A DNA stretch of 64,000 bases from Lysobacter sp. cf310 (lineage in GTDB: Bacteria; Pseudomonadota; Gammaproteobacteria; Xanthomonadales; Xanthomonadaceae), in NCBI RefSeq assembly GCF_900114355.1, contig NZ_FOSS01000001.1, forward strand, positions 1,166,368-1,230,367, written 5' to 3'. Positions 33,236-42,794 of this stretch are shown piece by piece. The notes beneath the pieces were generated by a model, which had not been told where the DNA came from, did no database searches, and saw nothing but the letters and a program-made list of their open reading frames with translations. Within the stretch, counting starts at the first letter, position 1. Every line of letters begins with the position of its first letter. Made by a program: the position numbers and the translations under genes.

Positions 33236-33250
33236 GCGCCGCGCGGCCGT

Positions 33251-33274
33251 CGCCTGAGTGAAAACCCTCAGGCG
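33251..33274 (+). terminator. Terminator after the yqjDEK-like operon
   Basis: CGCCTGAG at 33251-33258 pairs with CTCAGGCG at 33267-33274 around an 8-base A-rich loop and is followed by TTT. It lies 15 bp after the AI-2E gene stop. Confidence 0.65.
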
Positions 33275-33326
33275 TTTCGCGCGGGAATGCCGCAGTAATG
33301 CACGCGTTAGGCGCTAAAATGGCGGG

Positions 33327-34058
33327 ATGACTTTCCCCGTCCGCGCCATCACCCTCGACCTCGACGACACCCTCTGGCCGATCGCTCCGGTGATGATCCG
33401 CGCCGAACGCGCGCTGGGCGAGTGGCTGCGCGAGCACGCGCCGCGCACCGCGCAGCGCTGGCCGGCCGAGGCCATGCGCCGCCTGCGCGATCAGATCGCC
33501 GCCGAGCACCCGCACCTGGCGCACGACTTCACCCATCAGCGCAAGCTCACCCTGGAGCGCATGCTGCGCGATTCCGGCGACGACCTGGGCCTGGTCGCGC
33601 CCGCGTTCGAGGTGTTCTTCAACGCGCGCTGCGAGGTGGAGCACTACGACGATTCGGTGGCCGCGCTGGAGCGCCTGGCCGCGCGCGTGCCGCTGGCCGC
33701 GCTCAGCAACGGCAACGCCGACCTGCAGCGGATCGGCCTGATGCATCTGTTCCGCTTCCAGCTGGGCGCGCGCGAACACGGCGAAGCCAAGCCGGCGGCG
33801 AGCATCTTCCACGCCGCCTGCACGCGCCTGGACTGCGAGCCGCAGCAGGTGCTGCACGTGGGCGACGACATCGAGCTGGACGTGGTCGGCGCGCATCGCG
33901 CCGGACTGCGCAGTTGCTGGATCAACCGCGTCGACGACGCCGGACAACGGCGCGAGTGGCCGCATGCCGGCCTGCGTCCCGACCTCGAATTCGACACCCT
34001 CGCCGCGCTCGCCGATTGGCTGGACGCGGCCCAGACCCCGGATACCGCCGCCGCATGA
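33327..34058 (+). CDS. HAD-family phosphatase (YigB-like)
   Basis: A 243-residue haloacid dehalogenase-type hydrolase. Motif I is DLDDTLWP (residues 10-17), motif II LSNGNADL, motif III the Lys in GEAKPAASIF and motif IV GDDIELDVVGAHRAG. The alpha-helical C1 cap between motifs I and II matches YigB/YjjG-type enzymes, which dephosphorylate FMN or nucleotides. Its stop overlaps the ATG of the aminopeptidase gene (ATGA), so the two form a coupled pair. Confidence 0.92.
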   Translation: MTFPVRAITLDLDDTLWPIAPVMIRAERALGEWLREHAPRTAQRWPAEAMRRLRDQIAAEHPHLAHDFTHQRKLTLERMLRDSGDDLGLVAPAFEVFFNARCEVEHYDDSVAALERLAARVPLAALSNGNADLQRIGLMHLFRFQLGAREHGEAKPAASIFHAACTRLDCEPQQVLHVGDDIELDVVGAHRAGLRSCWINRVDDAGQRREWPHAGLRPDLEFDTLAALADWLDAAQTPDTAAA

Positions 34059-35437
34059 ACCTGCCCCTGGGCTTTACCGATTCCGCCGTCGATGCGCTGC
34101 CGCTGCACCTGGTGGCGCGCGCCGACTTCGCCGCCTGGCGCGCGACCCTGCCGGCGGCCAGCGCGGCCTGGGTGACGGCGCAGGGCTACGAGGCCGCGGC
34201 CGGCACCCTGCTGACCCTGCCCGGCGCCGACGGCGGCCTGGGCGGCGCGGTGCTGGGCATCGGCGATGCGCTGGATCCGTATTCCTACGGCCACGCCCCG
34301 TTCGGCCTGCCGCTGCGGACCTGGCGCGTCGAAGGCACGCACGACGCCGCCACCCTGGCCGCGCTGCGCCTGGGCTGGGGCCTGGGCAGCTATCGTTTCA
34401 GCCGCTACAAGCAGCCGCCGCGCGCGCCGGCGCAGTTGCTGGTCGCCCAGGCCGACGGCGAAACCGACGATCTGATCGCGGCCTGCCTGCGCGTGCGCGA
34501 CCTGATCAACACCCCGACCGAGCACATGGGCCCGGAGCAGTTGGAAGCGGTCGCGCGCGAGATCGCCCTGCGCCACGGCGCCCAGATCGACGCGGTGGTC
34601 GGCGACGAACTGCTGAGCCAGAACTTTCCCGCCATTCACGCCGTCGGCCGCGCCTCGCACCGCGCGCCGCGCCTGATCCGCCTGAGTTGGGGCGACGCCG
34701 CGCATCCGCACATCGCCCTGGTCGGCAAGGGCGTGTGCTTCGACACCGGCGGCCTCGACCTCAAGCCGGCCGACGGCATGCGCAACATGAAGAAGGACAT
34801 GGGCGGCGCCGCGCACGCGATCGCCCTGGCCGAGCTGGTGATGGCGCGCAAGCTGCCGCTGCGCATCACCCTGCTGGTGCCGGCGGTGGAGAACGCGATC
34901 GGTCCGGACGCGTTCCGCCCCGGCGAAGTCATCGCCACCCGCCAGGGCATCAGCGTGGAGATCGACAACACCGACGCCGAGGGCCGGGTGGTGCTGTGCG
35001 ACGCGCTGACCCACGCCGGCGAACTGTCGCCCGCGCTGGTGCTGGACTTCGCCACCCTGACCGGCGCGGCGCGCATCGCGCTGGGCCCGGATCTGCCGGC
35101 GCTGTACAGCAACGACGACGCCCTGGCCCAGCGCTGGCTCGACGCCGGCCAGCAGCAGCGCGACCCGCTGTGGCGCATGCCGCTGTGGCGCCCCTACCTG
35201 CGCTACCTGACCAGCGCGATCGCCGACATCGCCAACGGCGGGCCCTCGAAGATGGCCGGTTCGGTGACCGCGGCGCTGTACCTGGAGCGCTTCGTGCCGG
35301 CCGCCCTGCCCTGGGCGCACCTGGACGTGTACAGCTGGAACGACGCCGACCGCGCCGGCCGTCCCGCCGGCGGCGAGGCGCAGGGCCTGCGCGCGGCCTA
35401 CGCTCTGCTCAAGGCTCAGGCCCAACCTGGCACATAA
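34055..35437 (+). CDS. Leucyl aminopeptidase family protein (M17)
   Basis: A 460-residue M17 metallo-aminopeptidase. The N-terminal macro-like domain covers about 1-165. The catalytic half has LVGKGVCFDTGGLDLKP (active-site Lys and first Asp), MKKDMGGAAHAIALAE and the signature NTDAEGRVVLCDAL with the second Asp/Glu pair and Arg. It is the shorter PepB-like form common in xanthomonads. The enzyme removes N-terminal residues from peptides in the cytoplasm, forming hexamers in the family. Start by ATGA overlap with the HAD gene. Confidence 0.93.
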   Translation: MNLPLGFTDSAVDALPLHLVARADFAAWRATLPAASAAWVTAQGYEAAAGTLLTLPGADGGLGGAVLGIGDALDPYSYGHAPFGLPLRTWRVEGTHDAATLAALRLGWGLGSYRFSRYKQPPRAPAQLLVAQADGETDDLIAACLRVRDLINTPTEHMGPEQLEAVAREIALRHGAQIDAVVGDELLSQNFPAIHAVGRASHRAPRLIRLSWGDAAHPHIALVGKGVCFDTGGLDLKPADGMRNMKKDMGGAAHAIALAELVMARKLPLRITLLVPAVENAIGPDAFRPGEVIATRQGISVEIDNTDAEGRVVLCDALTHAGELSPALVLDFATLTGAARIALGPDLPALYSNDDALAQRWLDAGQQQRDPLWRMPLWRPYLRYLTSAIADIANGGPSKMAGSVTAALYLERFVPAALPWAHLDVYSWNDADRAGRPAGGEAQGLRAAYALLKAQAQPGT

Positions 35438-35587
35438 GTGGCACACTAAAAACGCTTTCAGGCACACAAAATACCCGTTACAGTGCGAACCTGAACGGGC
35501 CGTGTGACCTGCGTCACTAAGCGCTGAGCCAGCTTATCCGCCCGTAGAGGCGCCTAAGGGTCCGTCCGCATCCATCGGGGACCCTCT

Positions 35588-37600
35588 GTGACCGCTATAC
35601 GCCTGGCTCTTACGCTGGCGCTGGCCTGCGCCGCGCTGCTTCCGCATTACGCCCACGCCCAGTTCGCCACCGGCGGCAGCGGCCTGCACCGCTCGCGCAT
35701 CTTCTGGGTCGACTGGGGCAACAACGGCCAGGACGTCTACAACGGCGCCACCATCACCCGCGGCTTCAACATCGGCTCGCCGGCGACCGCGGCCAACCGG
35801 CTCGACATCACCTGCACCCTGTCCAACGCGACCACCACCGCCGGCACCCAGGGCCTGTTCGTGTACACGCCCGGCAGCTGGCAGGGCGACGGGCTGGACG
35901 AGCTGTACAACATCGGCGGCAACCAGCCCGGCGCCGGCGCCAATCCGAACACGCTGTCGGTGGGCTTGCGCGTCAACGGCGGCGCCACGGTCGAGTTCAA
36001 CTTCAATTGCTCGGCCACCCTGGGCGGTGCGCCGTTCGCGCTGACCGGCCTGGTGTTCGCCGATGCCGAAGCCAGCGGCGGCAGCGAGTACGTGGCCGCG
36101 CGCCTGACCAGCGGCGGCACCCTGCGCGTGATCGACCAGATCTCGCAGTGCGGCAGCGCCAGCACGGTCAACGTGATCGCCGGCACCCCGCAGGAGGTGC
36201 GCTTCAACGGCCCGACCGCGCCGCAGACCAGCTGCGAAGGCAACGCCACCGCCAGCTTGCGCGGCGGCCCGTCGCTGGTCGGCTTCGTCGACGGCGCCAC
36301 CGGCGCGCGCGTGATCGCGCGCGGCGGCGGCGTGTCCGCGGTCGCGGTGGGCGCGGTGCTGGAACTGGAATTCTCCGAGGCGATCCCGACCAGCTACGGC
36401 ATCGCCGCGCACGTGCTCAATTCGGCCTGGACCGGCGGCGTCGCCGCCACCGGCGTCAACTTCAACAACCCGGCCAACCTGGCCACCCTGATCTACAACG
36501 CGCGCCTGGGCGCGACCGTGCAGGCCGACGCCGACGCCACCGGCGCGATCGGCGGCAGCGACGTCGATGCCCTGCCCAAGACCAACGGCCCGCTGGGCGC
36601 GGGTTACGCCAATGTGGCCGCGCCCAATGCCTTGCCGGGCGGCAACTACAGCATCGCCAACGTCGCCTGCGTCGGCCCGGCGCGCGTGCGCGGCTGGATC
36701 GACTTCAACGGCAACGGCGCCTTCGACGCCGGCGAAGCCTCCAATGCCGCGACCTGCCCGGCCGGCAGCAACACGGTCGCCCTGACCTGGACCCTGCCCA
36801 GCGGCTACGTCGCCCAGACCACCAGCTATATGCGCCTGCGCCTGGCGCCGACCCTGGCCGCCGTCGCCGACCCCACCGGCGTGTCCACCGACGGCGAAGT
36901 CGAGGACTACCGCATCGTCCTGCCGGCGCTCACCCCCACGGTGCGCGTCGGCAAGATCAGCCAGACCACCACCGGCAGCTTCAACTTCAGCGCGACCAAC
37001 CTCAGCAGCGCGAGCTTCGCGGTCACCACCACCGCCTCGGCGACCCTGGCGACCTCGGCCACGGCCAACGTCAGCGCGACCGCGAGCGCGGTGACGATCA
37101 CCGAGACCGTGCCGCCCGGCTGGCTGCTGACCGGCGCCAGCTGCAGCGATGCCAATGCCGCGATCACCGGTAACCCGGCCAGCTTCGGCAGCCTCGCAGG
37201 CGCGGTGCTGACCGTGCCGAGCAGCGCCCTGCGCGCGCGCGCCGACATCACCTGCACCTACAACAATCGCCCGATCGTCATCGACCTGGCGATCAGCAAG
37301 TCCGAGCTCGGCGGCGCCACCTCGTTCACGCCGGGCGCCAGCAGCACCTACACCCTGCAGGCCTGCAACAACGCCGGCCCGGACGCCGCCACCGGCGCCA
37401 GCATCAGCGACCCGCTGCCCAGCGGCGTGCGCCTGACCGGCCCCTGGAGCTGCAGCGGCAGCGGCGGCGGGGCCTGCCCGGCCGGCGGCGGCGCGATCAA
37501 CGACGCCGCCGTCAGCGTGGCCGGCATCAACCTGCCGGTCGGCGCCTGCGTCACTGTCAGCGTGCCGGTGCGCTTCAGCCCGAATGCGGGCGATTACTGA
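35588..37600 (+). CDS. Secreted adhesin-like protein with CshA-like, GEVED and DUF11-like domains
   Basis: A 670-residue exported protein (signal ALTLALACAALLPHYAHA). Residues about 28-250 look like a CshA-type non-repeat domain (RSRIFWVDWGNNGQDVYNG). Residues about 320-450 end in a GEVED domain (RGWIDFNGNGAFDAGE ... STDGEVEDYRI). A beta domain with PPGWLLTGASC follows, and residues about 560-670 are a DUF11-like Ig module (LQACNNAGPDAATGASISDP). The protein stops abruptly at VRFSPNAGDY. GTG 35588 is the likely start. It is followed by a paralogous gene with the same final domain. A surface or biofilm role is inferred. Confidence 0.85.
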   Translation: MTAIRLALTLALACAALLPHYAHAQFATGGSGLHRSRIFWVDWGNNGQDVYNGATITRGFNIGSPATAANRLDITCTLSNATTTAGTQGLFVYTPGSWQGDGLDELYNIGGNQPGAGANPNTLSVGLRVNGGATVEFNFNCSATLGGAPFALTGLVFADAEASGGSEYVAARLTSGGTLRVIDQISQCGSASTVNVIAGTPQEVRFNGPTAPQTSCEGNATASLRGGPSLVGFVDGATGARVIARGGGVSAVAVGAVLELEFSEAIPTSYGIAAHVLNSAWTGGVAATGVNFNNPANLATLIYNARLGATVQADADATGAIGGSDVDALPKTNGPLGAGYANVAAPNALPGGNYSIANVACVGPARVRGWIDFNGNGAFDAGEASNAATCPAGSNTVALTWTLPSGYVAQTTSYMRLRLAPTLAAVADPTGVSTDGEVEDYRIVLPALTPTVRVGKISQTTTGSFNFSATNLSSASFAVTTTASATLATSATANVSATASAVTITETVPPGWLLTGASCSDANAAITGNPASFGSLAGAVLTVPSSALRARADITCTYNNRPIVIDLAISKSELGGATSFTPGASSTYTLQACNNAGPDAATGASISDPLPSGVRLTGPWSCSGSGGGACPAGGGAINDAAVSVAGINLPVGACVTVSVPVRFSPNAGDY

Positions 37601-37824
37601 GCATTCGGGCGCGCTTTTGGGCGTTTTCTATCACTCTTCCTGAGCAACAAACGTGTAAATTGGCGTGAAGCAGTACGCTACGGAACTGCGGCCGAGGATG
37701 GCCGCAACCTGGCGCCCACCGCGTGATCCCCGACAGCGCCCCGCGCATCGGGGCTTGCGACGGCAACTGCAGATTCGCATCGCCGGCACCAGCGCCCTGG
37801 CGCCGGGTTCAAGGAGGAAGGGGA

Positions 37825-39699
37825 ATGCTGGATCACGCGACGCGCCGTCTCGGCGCTCTGGGCCTGGCCGTGGCCGCGGCGGTGTTCGCACCCGACGCCA
37901 GCGCGCAGGTCCAACGCACCTTCGTCAATCTGGGATTCGAGCAGCCGGTGCTGACCGGCAGCAACTGTTTCCTGATCCTGCCGGTCGGCCTGGTTCCGGG
38001 CTGGGCCACCGATCACCCCAGCAATCTCGCCACCGGCAGTTGCTCCCTGGCCGGCGTCACCAACGGCGCCAGCATCAACGGCCCGGTCGAGATCTGGCGC
38101 GGCCCCGCCTTCAGCAGCGTGCCGCCGCGCGCCGGCGACCAGCACGCCGAGCTCAACGCCTACACCCCCTCGCGCCTGTCGCAGACCATCTGCCTGACCA
38201 ATGGCGAGCGCGTGGATTGGCGGCTCAGCCACCGCGGCCGCAACAGCAACGTCACGCCCGACGTCATGAACTTCAACATCGACAGCACGGCCAACACGGT
38301 CGCGGTGCTGTCGAGCACGACCGTGGCCGGCGGCATTCCGGTCTGCGTGGACAGCGGCAGCGTCGACAACATCAGCTGCACCGTGGCCGCCGGCGGCAAC
38401 GGCTGGGCCGACTACTCGGGCAGCTTCAACTGGAACGGCACCAGCGGTAACCACAACTTCGGTTTCCAGGCCGTCGGCGGCGGCGCCGCGGGCAACTTCC
38501 TCGACGACATCCAGGTCACCCTGCGCCCGTATCTGGAATTCGATCCGGTCAGCTACACCACCCGCGAAGCCCAGGCCGTGCCCTCGCTGCCGACGATCCG
38601 CATCACCGGCACCGTGCCGGCCGGCGGCATTACCGTACTGGTCAACATCACCGGCGGCACCGCGACTACGGGCGGCGATTACCTCATCAACGGCGGCAAC
38701 GTGAACGTGACGATTCCCGCCGGCACCTACGACGACAACCGCTTCCCGATCCCGATCACCATCATCGACGACGGCGTGATCGAGAACAACGAGACCGTGT
38801 TGGTGCAGGTGCTGCCCAACGCCGCCGCCTACACCCTGGCCTCGACCACCTCCTGCGGCAGCGCGACGGTGCAGAACACCGCCACGCTCACCATCCTCGA
38901 CAACGACGTCGACCTGCGCACCACCAAGACCAACAGCGGCAACGCCACCCCGCCTGCGGGCGGCACCACCCAATTCACCGTCGCTTACACCAACAACACC
39001 GCCAAGCCCACGGTCGGCGATACCACCGCGCACGATGCGATCGCGACGATCACCGATGCCGTGCCGGCGGGCCTGACCTTCACCAGTTGGACCTGCGCGG
39101 GCAGCAACGGCGGCGTGTGTTCGGCCGCCAGCGGCAGCGGCGCTATCTCCGGCAGCGCGACCCTGCCGGCCGGCACCGGCGGCGTCGCGGGCGGCACCGT
39201 TACCTACACCATCAACGCGACCCTGGGCACGGCCCAATGCGCCGTGCTCACCAACAACGCCTCGATCGCGACCAATGCACCGCTGGGCGAAGGCGTGGCG
39301 GCGCAGGTCGGTTTCACCACCCCCGTGCCGGGCGGCAGCGCCAACAACAGCGCCAGCGCCACGGTCGATCCGATGTGCGCCGACCTCACCATCACCAAGA
39401 CCCAGCCCGGCAACGTCACCACCTACACGCCCGGCGACATCGCCACCTACACGATCCAGGCCTGCAACCCGACCGGGCCCGACGGCGCCAACGGCGCCAC
39501 CATCAACGATGCCCTGCCCAGCGGCGTGAGCCTGACCGGGCCCTGGGCCTGCGTGGGCTCCGGCGGCGGCAGCTGCCCGGCCACCGGCGGCACGCTGGGC
39601 GACACCGCGGTGGCGATCGCGGGGGTCAACCTGCCGGTCAACGCCTGCGTGGACGTCACCGTCAACGTGCGTTTCAGTCCGAACGCCAACGCCTACTGA
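37825..39699 (+). CDS. Secreted adhesin-like protein with Calx-beta and DUF11-like domains
   Basis: A 624-residue exported protein (signal LGALGLAVAAAVFAPDASA). Residues about 28-235 form a jelly-roll-like domain for a repeated-sequence surface protein (FVNLGFEQPVLTGSNC ... WRLSHRGRNS). Residues about 240-365 are a Calx-beta module (PTIRITGTVPAGGITVLV, IIDDGVIENNETVLVQVL). Two DUF11-like Ig modules follow (about 370-510 and 515-624). It ends at VRFSPNANAY, the same point as the preceding gene. The ATG has AAGGAGGAAGGGG upstream, a strong ribosome binding site. Calcium binding by the Calx-beta part is likely from family knowledge. Confidence 0.86.
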   Translation: MLDHATRRLGALGLAVAAAVFAPDASAQVQRTFVNLGFEQPVLTGSNCFLILPVGLVPGWATDHPSNLATGSCSLAGVTNGASINGPVEIWRGPAFSSVPPRAGDQHAELNAYTPSRLSQTICLTNGERVDWRLSHRGRNSNVTPDVMNFNIDSTANTVAVLSSTTVAGGIPVCVDSGSVDNISCTVAAGGNGWADYSGSFNWNGTSGNHNFGFQAVGGGAAGNFLDDIQVTLRPYLEFDPVSYTTREAQAVPSLPTIRITGTVPAGGITVLVNITGGTATTGGDYLINGGNVNVTIPAGTYDDNRFPIPITIIDDGVIENNETVLVQVLPNAAAYTLASTTSCGSATVQNTATLTILDNDVDLRTTKTNSGNATPPAGGTTQFTVAYTNNTAKPTVGDTTAHDAIATITDAVPAGLTFTSWTCAGSNGGVCSAASGSGAISGSATLPAGTGGVAGGTVTYTINATLGTAQCAVLTNNASIATNAPLGEGVAAQVGFTTPVPGGSANNSASATVDPMCADLTITKTQPGNVTTYTPGDIATYTIQACNPTGPDGANGATINDALPSGVSLTGPWACVGSGGGSCPATGGTLGDTAVAIAGVNLPVNACVDVTVNVRFSPNANAY

Positions 39700-39750
39700 C
39701 GCCTGCATCGGCGCCCGCAGCGGCCGGTTTCCGGTCCGGCGTGACCCCTG

Positions 39751-39779
39751 TTGCTAAACTCTGAATTTCAGAGTACTTT
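39751..39779 (+). promoter_or_regulatory. Promoter with palindromic operator in the spacer
   Basis: TTGCTA (39751-39756) and TACTTT (39774-39779) are 17 bp apart and resemble sigma-70 -35 and -10 elements. The palindrome ACTCTGAA-T-TTCAGAGT (39758-39774) fills the spacer. Binding of the downstream winged-helix regulator here would block its own promoter. Function inferred from arrangement. Confidence 0.6.
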
Positions 39780-39807
39780 GCAATCTCCTTCCACCGACCC
39801 CGCCGCC

Positions 39808-40377
39808 ATGACCCAAGACGAGCTGCAGAGCAACCTGGATTACGTCGCTCGCGCCGTGCGCCACCACGAACGCTCGCCCGGTGTGCCCGCGATCTATTTC
39901 CTGTGGGCGCTGCTGGTGCTGATCGGCTTCTGCCTGCCGGACTGGGCGCCGCGTATCGCCGCGCCGTACTGGTTCTTCGCCGGCATCGGCGGCGGCCTGC
40001 TCAGCGTCTGGCTGGGGATGCGCCACGGCCGCCGCAACGGCGTGATCGACAGGGAAAGCGGGCGGCGCTACGGCTATCACTGGCTGGTGGCCGGCGTGGC
40101 GTTTCTGCTGACCGGGCTGCCGATCGCCCTGGGCCGCGTCGAGATCTATGCCGGCGTCGCCAACTTCCTGCTGATCGGCGGTACCGCCTACGCGCTGGCG
40201 GGCGTGCATCTGGATCGTCCCATCCTGTGGAGCGGCTTGATCATGTACGTCGCCTACGCCGCGATGATGCTGTTCTCGCCGCCCTATGCCTGGACCTTCG
40301 CCGGCATCGCCACCGCGGCGTCGCTGACCTGGGCCGGCATGTCCGCGTTGCGGCGCGGGAGCGGAGCGCCGCGATGA
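39808..40377 (+). CDS. Membrane protein, 189 aa, regulator-linked
   Basis: A 189-residue protein with a soluble N-terminal helix (MTQDELQSNLDYVARAVRHHE) and about six transmembrane helices from residue 30 on, linked by short basic loops (GMRHGRRNGVIDRESGRR). ATG 39808 has no clear Shine-Dalgarno, and the leader from the promoter is short. It overlaps the winged-helix gene by ATGA. The pairing of such a membrane protein with a small HTH regulator is a recurrent arrangement in proteobacteria; its function is not known. Confidence 0.78.
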   Translation: MTQDELQSNLDYVARAVRHHERSPGVPAIYFLWALLVLIGFCLPDWAPRIAAPYWFFAGIGGGLLSVWLGMRHGRRNGVIDRESGRRYGYHWLVAGVAFLLTGLPIALGRVEIYAGVANFLLIGGTAYALAGVHLDRPILWSGLIMYVAYAAMMLFSPPYAWTFAGIATAASLTWAGMSALRRGSGAPR

Positions 40378-40682
40378 AGGCGCTCGCAGCACTCGATCCC
40401 GAATTCGAGCACCGCGTGCGCTTGGCGATCGCGGTGCTGCTGATGCGCCACGACGAGATCAGCTTCGCCGCCTTCAAGCAGCAACTGCAACTCACCGACG
40501 GCAATCTCGGCGCGCAGCTGCGCAGGCTGGAAGAGGCGGGCTATCTCTCGCTGCGCCGCGACTTCGTCGAACGCAAGCCCGTGACCTGGTACCGCATGAC
40601 CGCGACAGGCCGCGGCGCACTGGAGCGCCACCTGGGGGCGCTGCAGTCGATGATCGCCGCCGCCGGTACCGGTGCGACCTAG
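40374..40682 (+). CDS. Winged-helix transcriptional regulator, 102 aa
   Basis: A 102-residue DNA-binding protein of the winged-helix HTH_34/HTH_27 type: VRLAIAVLLMRHDEISFAAF, recognition helix DGNLGAQLRRLEEAGYL and wing DFVERKPVTWYRMTATGRGAL (cut to cores). It is coupled to the membrane gene by an ATGA overlap. It probably represses its own operon through the palindrome at 39758-39774. Confidence 0.9.
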   Translation: MKALAALDPEFEHRVRLAIAVLLMRHDEISFAAFKQQLQLTDGNLGAQLRRLEEAGYLSLRRDFVERKPVTWYRMTATGRGALERHLGALQSMIAAAGTGAT

Positions 40683-40689
40683 CGCCGCG

Positions 40690-40732
40690 GCGCCAGCCTG
40701 CTGACAGATTCTGACTTCCGGCAGGTTGGCGC
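40690..40732 (+). terminator. Hairpin after the regulator operon
   Basis: GCGCCAGCCTGC at 40690-40701 pairs with GCAGGTTGGCGC at 40721-40732 (12 bp, one G-U) around a 19-base loop, 8 bp after the stop codon. There is no T-run, so factor-dependent termination or RNA protection is possible. Confidence 0.5.
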
Positions 40733-40781
40733 TAGAACAGCCTACGGTCACACTAGGCAAACTTTTTCGTCTGGTTGGGAT

Positions 40782-42062
40782 ATGGCGACCTCCTCCGATC
40801 TGCTCAAGGAACTCCGCATCGACCGTAGCGCTCCGCCGCCGCCCTCCGGCGGAGGACGCGGGCTGTGGATCGCGCTGGGCGCGATCGGCCTGATCGCGGT
40901 GCTCGGCGTCGCCGGTTGGGCGGTGTTCGGCCGCGGCAACGCGCCGGAAGTGAAAACCGCCACCGCGGTGGCGATCGGCAACGGCGGCGGCAGCGCCTCG
41001 GTGCTGGACGCCACCGGCTACGTGGTCGCGCGCCGCATGGCCACGGTCTCGGCCAAGATCACCGGCAAGGTGCGCGAAGTGATGATCGAGGAAGGCCAGC
41101 GCGTCGAGGCCGGACAGATCATGGCCACGCTGGATCCGATCGATGCCGACGCCGAACGCTCGTTGGCCGATGCGCAGCTCGGCGCCGCGCAGAGCGACAC
41201 CGTGCGCGTGCAGGCCCAGCTCAAGGAAGCCGAGATCAACGCCACCCGCCTGTCCACCCTGGTCAAGCAGCAACTGGTGTCGCGTTCGCAATACGATCAG
41301 GCCGTGGCGCAGCGCGACTCGCTGCGCGCGCAGCTGTTGACCGCGCAGCGCAACGCCAAGGTCGCCGGCGGCCGCCTGCGCATCGCCGACCTGGGCGTGG
41401 ACAATACCGTGGTGCGTGCGCCGTTCGCCGGCGTGGTCACCGCCAAGGCCGCGCAGCCGGGCGAGATCGTGTCGCCGCTGTCGGCCGGCGGCGGCTTCAC
41501 CCGCACCGGCATCGGCACCATCGTCGACATGGACTCGCTGGAAGTCGAAGTCGACGTCGGCGAGGCCTTCATCGGCCGCGTGCAGCCGAAGATGCCGGTC
41601 GAAGCCACGCTCAACGCCTACCAGGATTGGAAGATCCCGGCCGAAGTGATCGCGATCATTCCGGCCGCCGACCGCGGCAAGGCCACGGTCAAGGTGCGCA
41701 TCGCGCTGAAGACCAAGGACCCGCGCATCGTCCCCGACATGGGCGTGCGCGTGAGCTTCCTGGAAGCGGCCAAGCCGGTCGCGGCCAATCAGCCCAAGCC
41801 CGGCGTGCTGGTGCCGGCGGCCGCGATCGTGCAGCGCGACGGCGGCGACGTCGCCTTCGTGGTCGAAGAAGACAAGGTCCGGCAGCGCGCGCTCAAGCTC
41901 GGCCGCAGCCTAGGCGACGACCGCGAGGTCACCCAGGGCGTGGCGGGCGGCGAGACCGTGGTGCTGAGCCCGCCGGACGATTTGAAAGACGGCGCGCGCG
42001 TGCGCGTGGCCGCGGCGGGCGGGGAGTCCGCCAGTGACGATTCCGCCTCCAGTAGCGAATAA
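40782..42062 (+). CDS. MacA-like periplasmic adaptor (membrane fusion protein)
   Basis: A 426-residue HlyD/MacA-type adaptor. One transmembrane helix (about 28-48) follows a short cytoplasmic N-terminus. The lipoyl halves are GKVREVMIEEGQRVEAGQIM and VRAPFAGVVTAKAAQPGEIV, separated by a coiled-coil hairpin (about 125-205), then beta-barrel and membrane-proximal domains. It would bridge the ABC permeases below to an outer membrane channel. The ATG has no strong ribosome binding site. First gene of a four-gene exporter operon. Confidence 0.92.
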   Translation: MATSSDLLKELRIDRSAPPPPSGGGRGLWIALGAIGLIAVLGVAGWAVFGRGNAPEVKTATAVAIGNGGGSASVLDATGYVVARRMATVSAKITGKVREVMIEEGQRVEAGQIMATLDPIDADAERSLADAQLGAAQSDTVRVQAQLKEAEINATRLSTLVKQQLVSRSQYDQAVAQRDSLRAQLLTAQRNAKVAGGRLRIADLGVDNTVVRAPFAGVVTAKAAQPGEIVSPLSAGGGFTRTGIGTIVDMDSLEVEVDVGEAFIGRVQPKMPVEATLNAYQDWKIPAEVIAIIPAADRGKATVKVRIALKTKDPRIVPDMGVRVSFLEAAKPVAANQPKPGVLVPAAAIVQRDGGDVAFVVEEDKVRQRALKLGRSLGDDREVTQGVAGGETVVLSPPDDLKDGARVRVAAAGGESASDDSASSSE

Positions 42063-42104
42063 CCCTTAAAGCCGTTCCCTAATTTACGCGCGAGGAAGTC
42101 CAAG

Positions 42105-42794
42105 ATGGATACGCTGGTTTCGATCCGCAACCTCAAGAAGACCTATCAGCGCGGCCCCGAAAAGGTCGAAGTGCTGCATGGCATCAACCTCGACATTCCC
42201 AAGGGCGACTTCGTCGCGCTAATGGGTCCGTCGGGCTCGGGCAAGACCACCCTGCTCAATCTGATCGGCGGCCTGGACAACCCCAGCGACGGCGAGATCG
42301 AGATCGAGAATCAGCGCATCGACCGCATGAGCGCGGGCCAGCTCTCGCAGTGGCGCAGCAACCATGTCGGCTTCGTGTTCCAGTTCTACAACCTGATGCC
42401 GACTCTGACCGCGCAGAAGAACGTCGAGCTGCCCTTGCTGCTGACCAAGCTCAACGCCGCCCAGCGCAAGCGCAACGCCGAGATCGCGCTGCAGCTGGTC
42501 GGCCTGGCCGAACGCGGCAAGCACCGCCCGAACGAACTGTCCGGCGGCCAGCAGCAGCGCGTGGCGATCGCGCGCGCGATCGTGTCCGACCCCACCCTGC
42601 TGATCTGCGACGAGCCCACCGGCGATCTGGATCGTCAGTCGGCCGAGGAGATCCTGGCCCTGCTGCAGTCGCTCAACCGCGACCACGGCAAGACCATCGT
42701 GATGGTCACCCACGATCCCAAGGCCGCCGATCACGCGCGCCGCACGATCCATCTCGACAAGGGCACCCTCGCGGCCGACGGCGGCGCGCATTGA
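42105..42794 (+). CDS. ABC exporter ATPase (MacB/LolD type)
   Basis: A 229-residue nucleotide-binding protein with Walker [11 protein letters not shown]-loop [13 protein letters not shown], signature [14 protein letters not shown], Walker [13 protein letters not shown] and H-loop VMVTHD. The sequence places it in the MacB/LolD/FtsE branch that works with FtsX-fold permeases by mechanotransmission rather than classic channel transport. It lies between adaptor and permease genes. Confidence 0.96.
   Translation: MDTLVSIRNLKKTYQRGPEKVEVLHGINLDIPKGDFVALMGPSGSGKTTLLNLIGGLDNPSDGEIEIENQRIDRMSAGQLSQWRSNHVGFVFQFYNLMPTLTAQKNVELPLLLTKLNAAQRKRNAEIALQLVGLAERGKHRPNELSGGQQQRVAIARAIVSDPTLLICDEPTGDLDRQSAEEILALLQSLNRDHGKTIVMVTHDPKAADHARRTIHLDKGTLAADGGAH

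Noticed and set aside
36007-37173. 388-aa Arg-rich frame within the GEVED protein gene
   Set aside because: Frame-shifted reading of GC-rich coding DNA; the main frame has a signal peptide and known domains.
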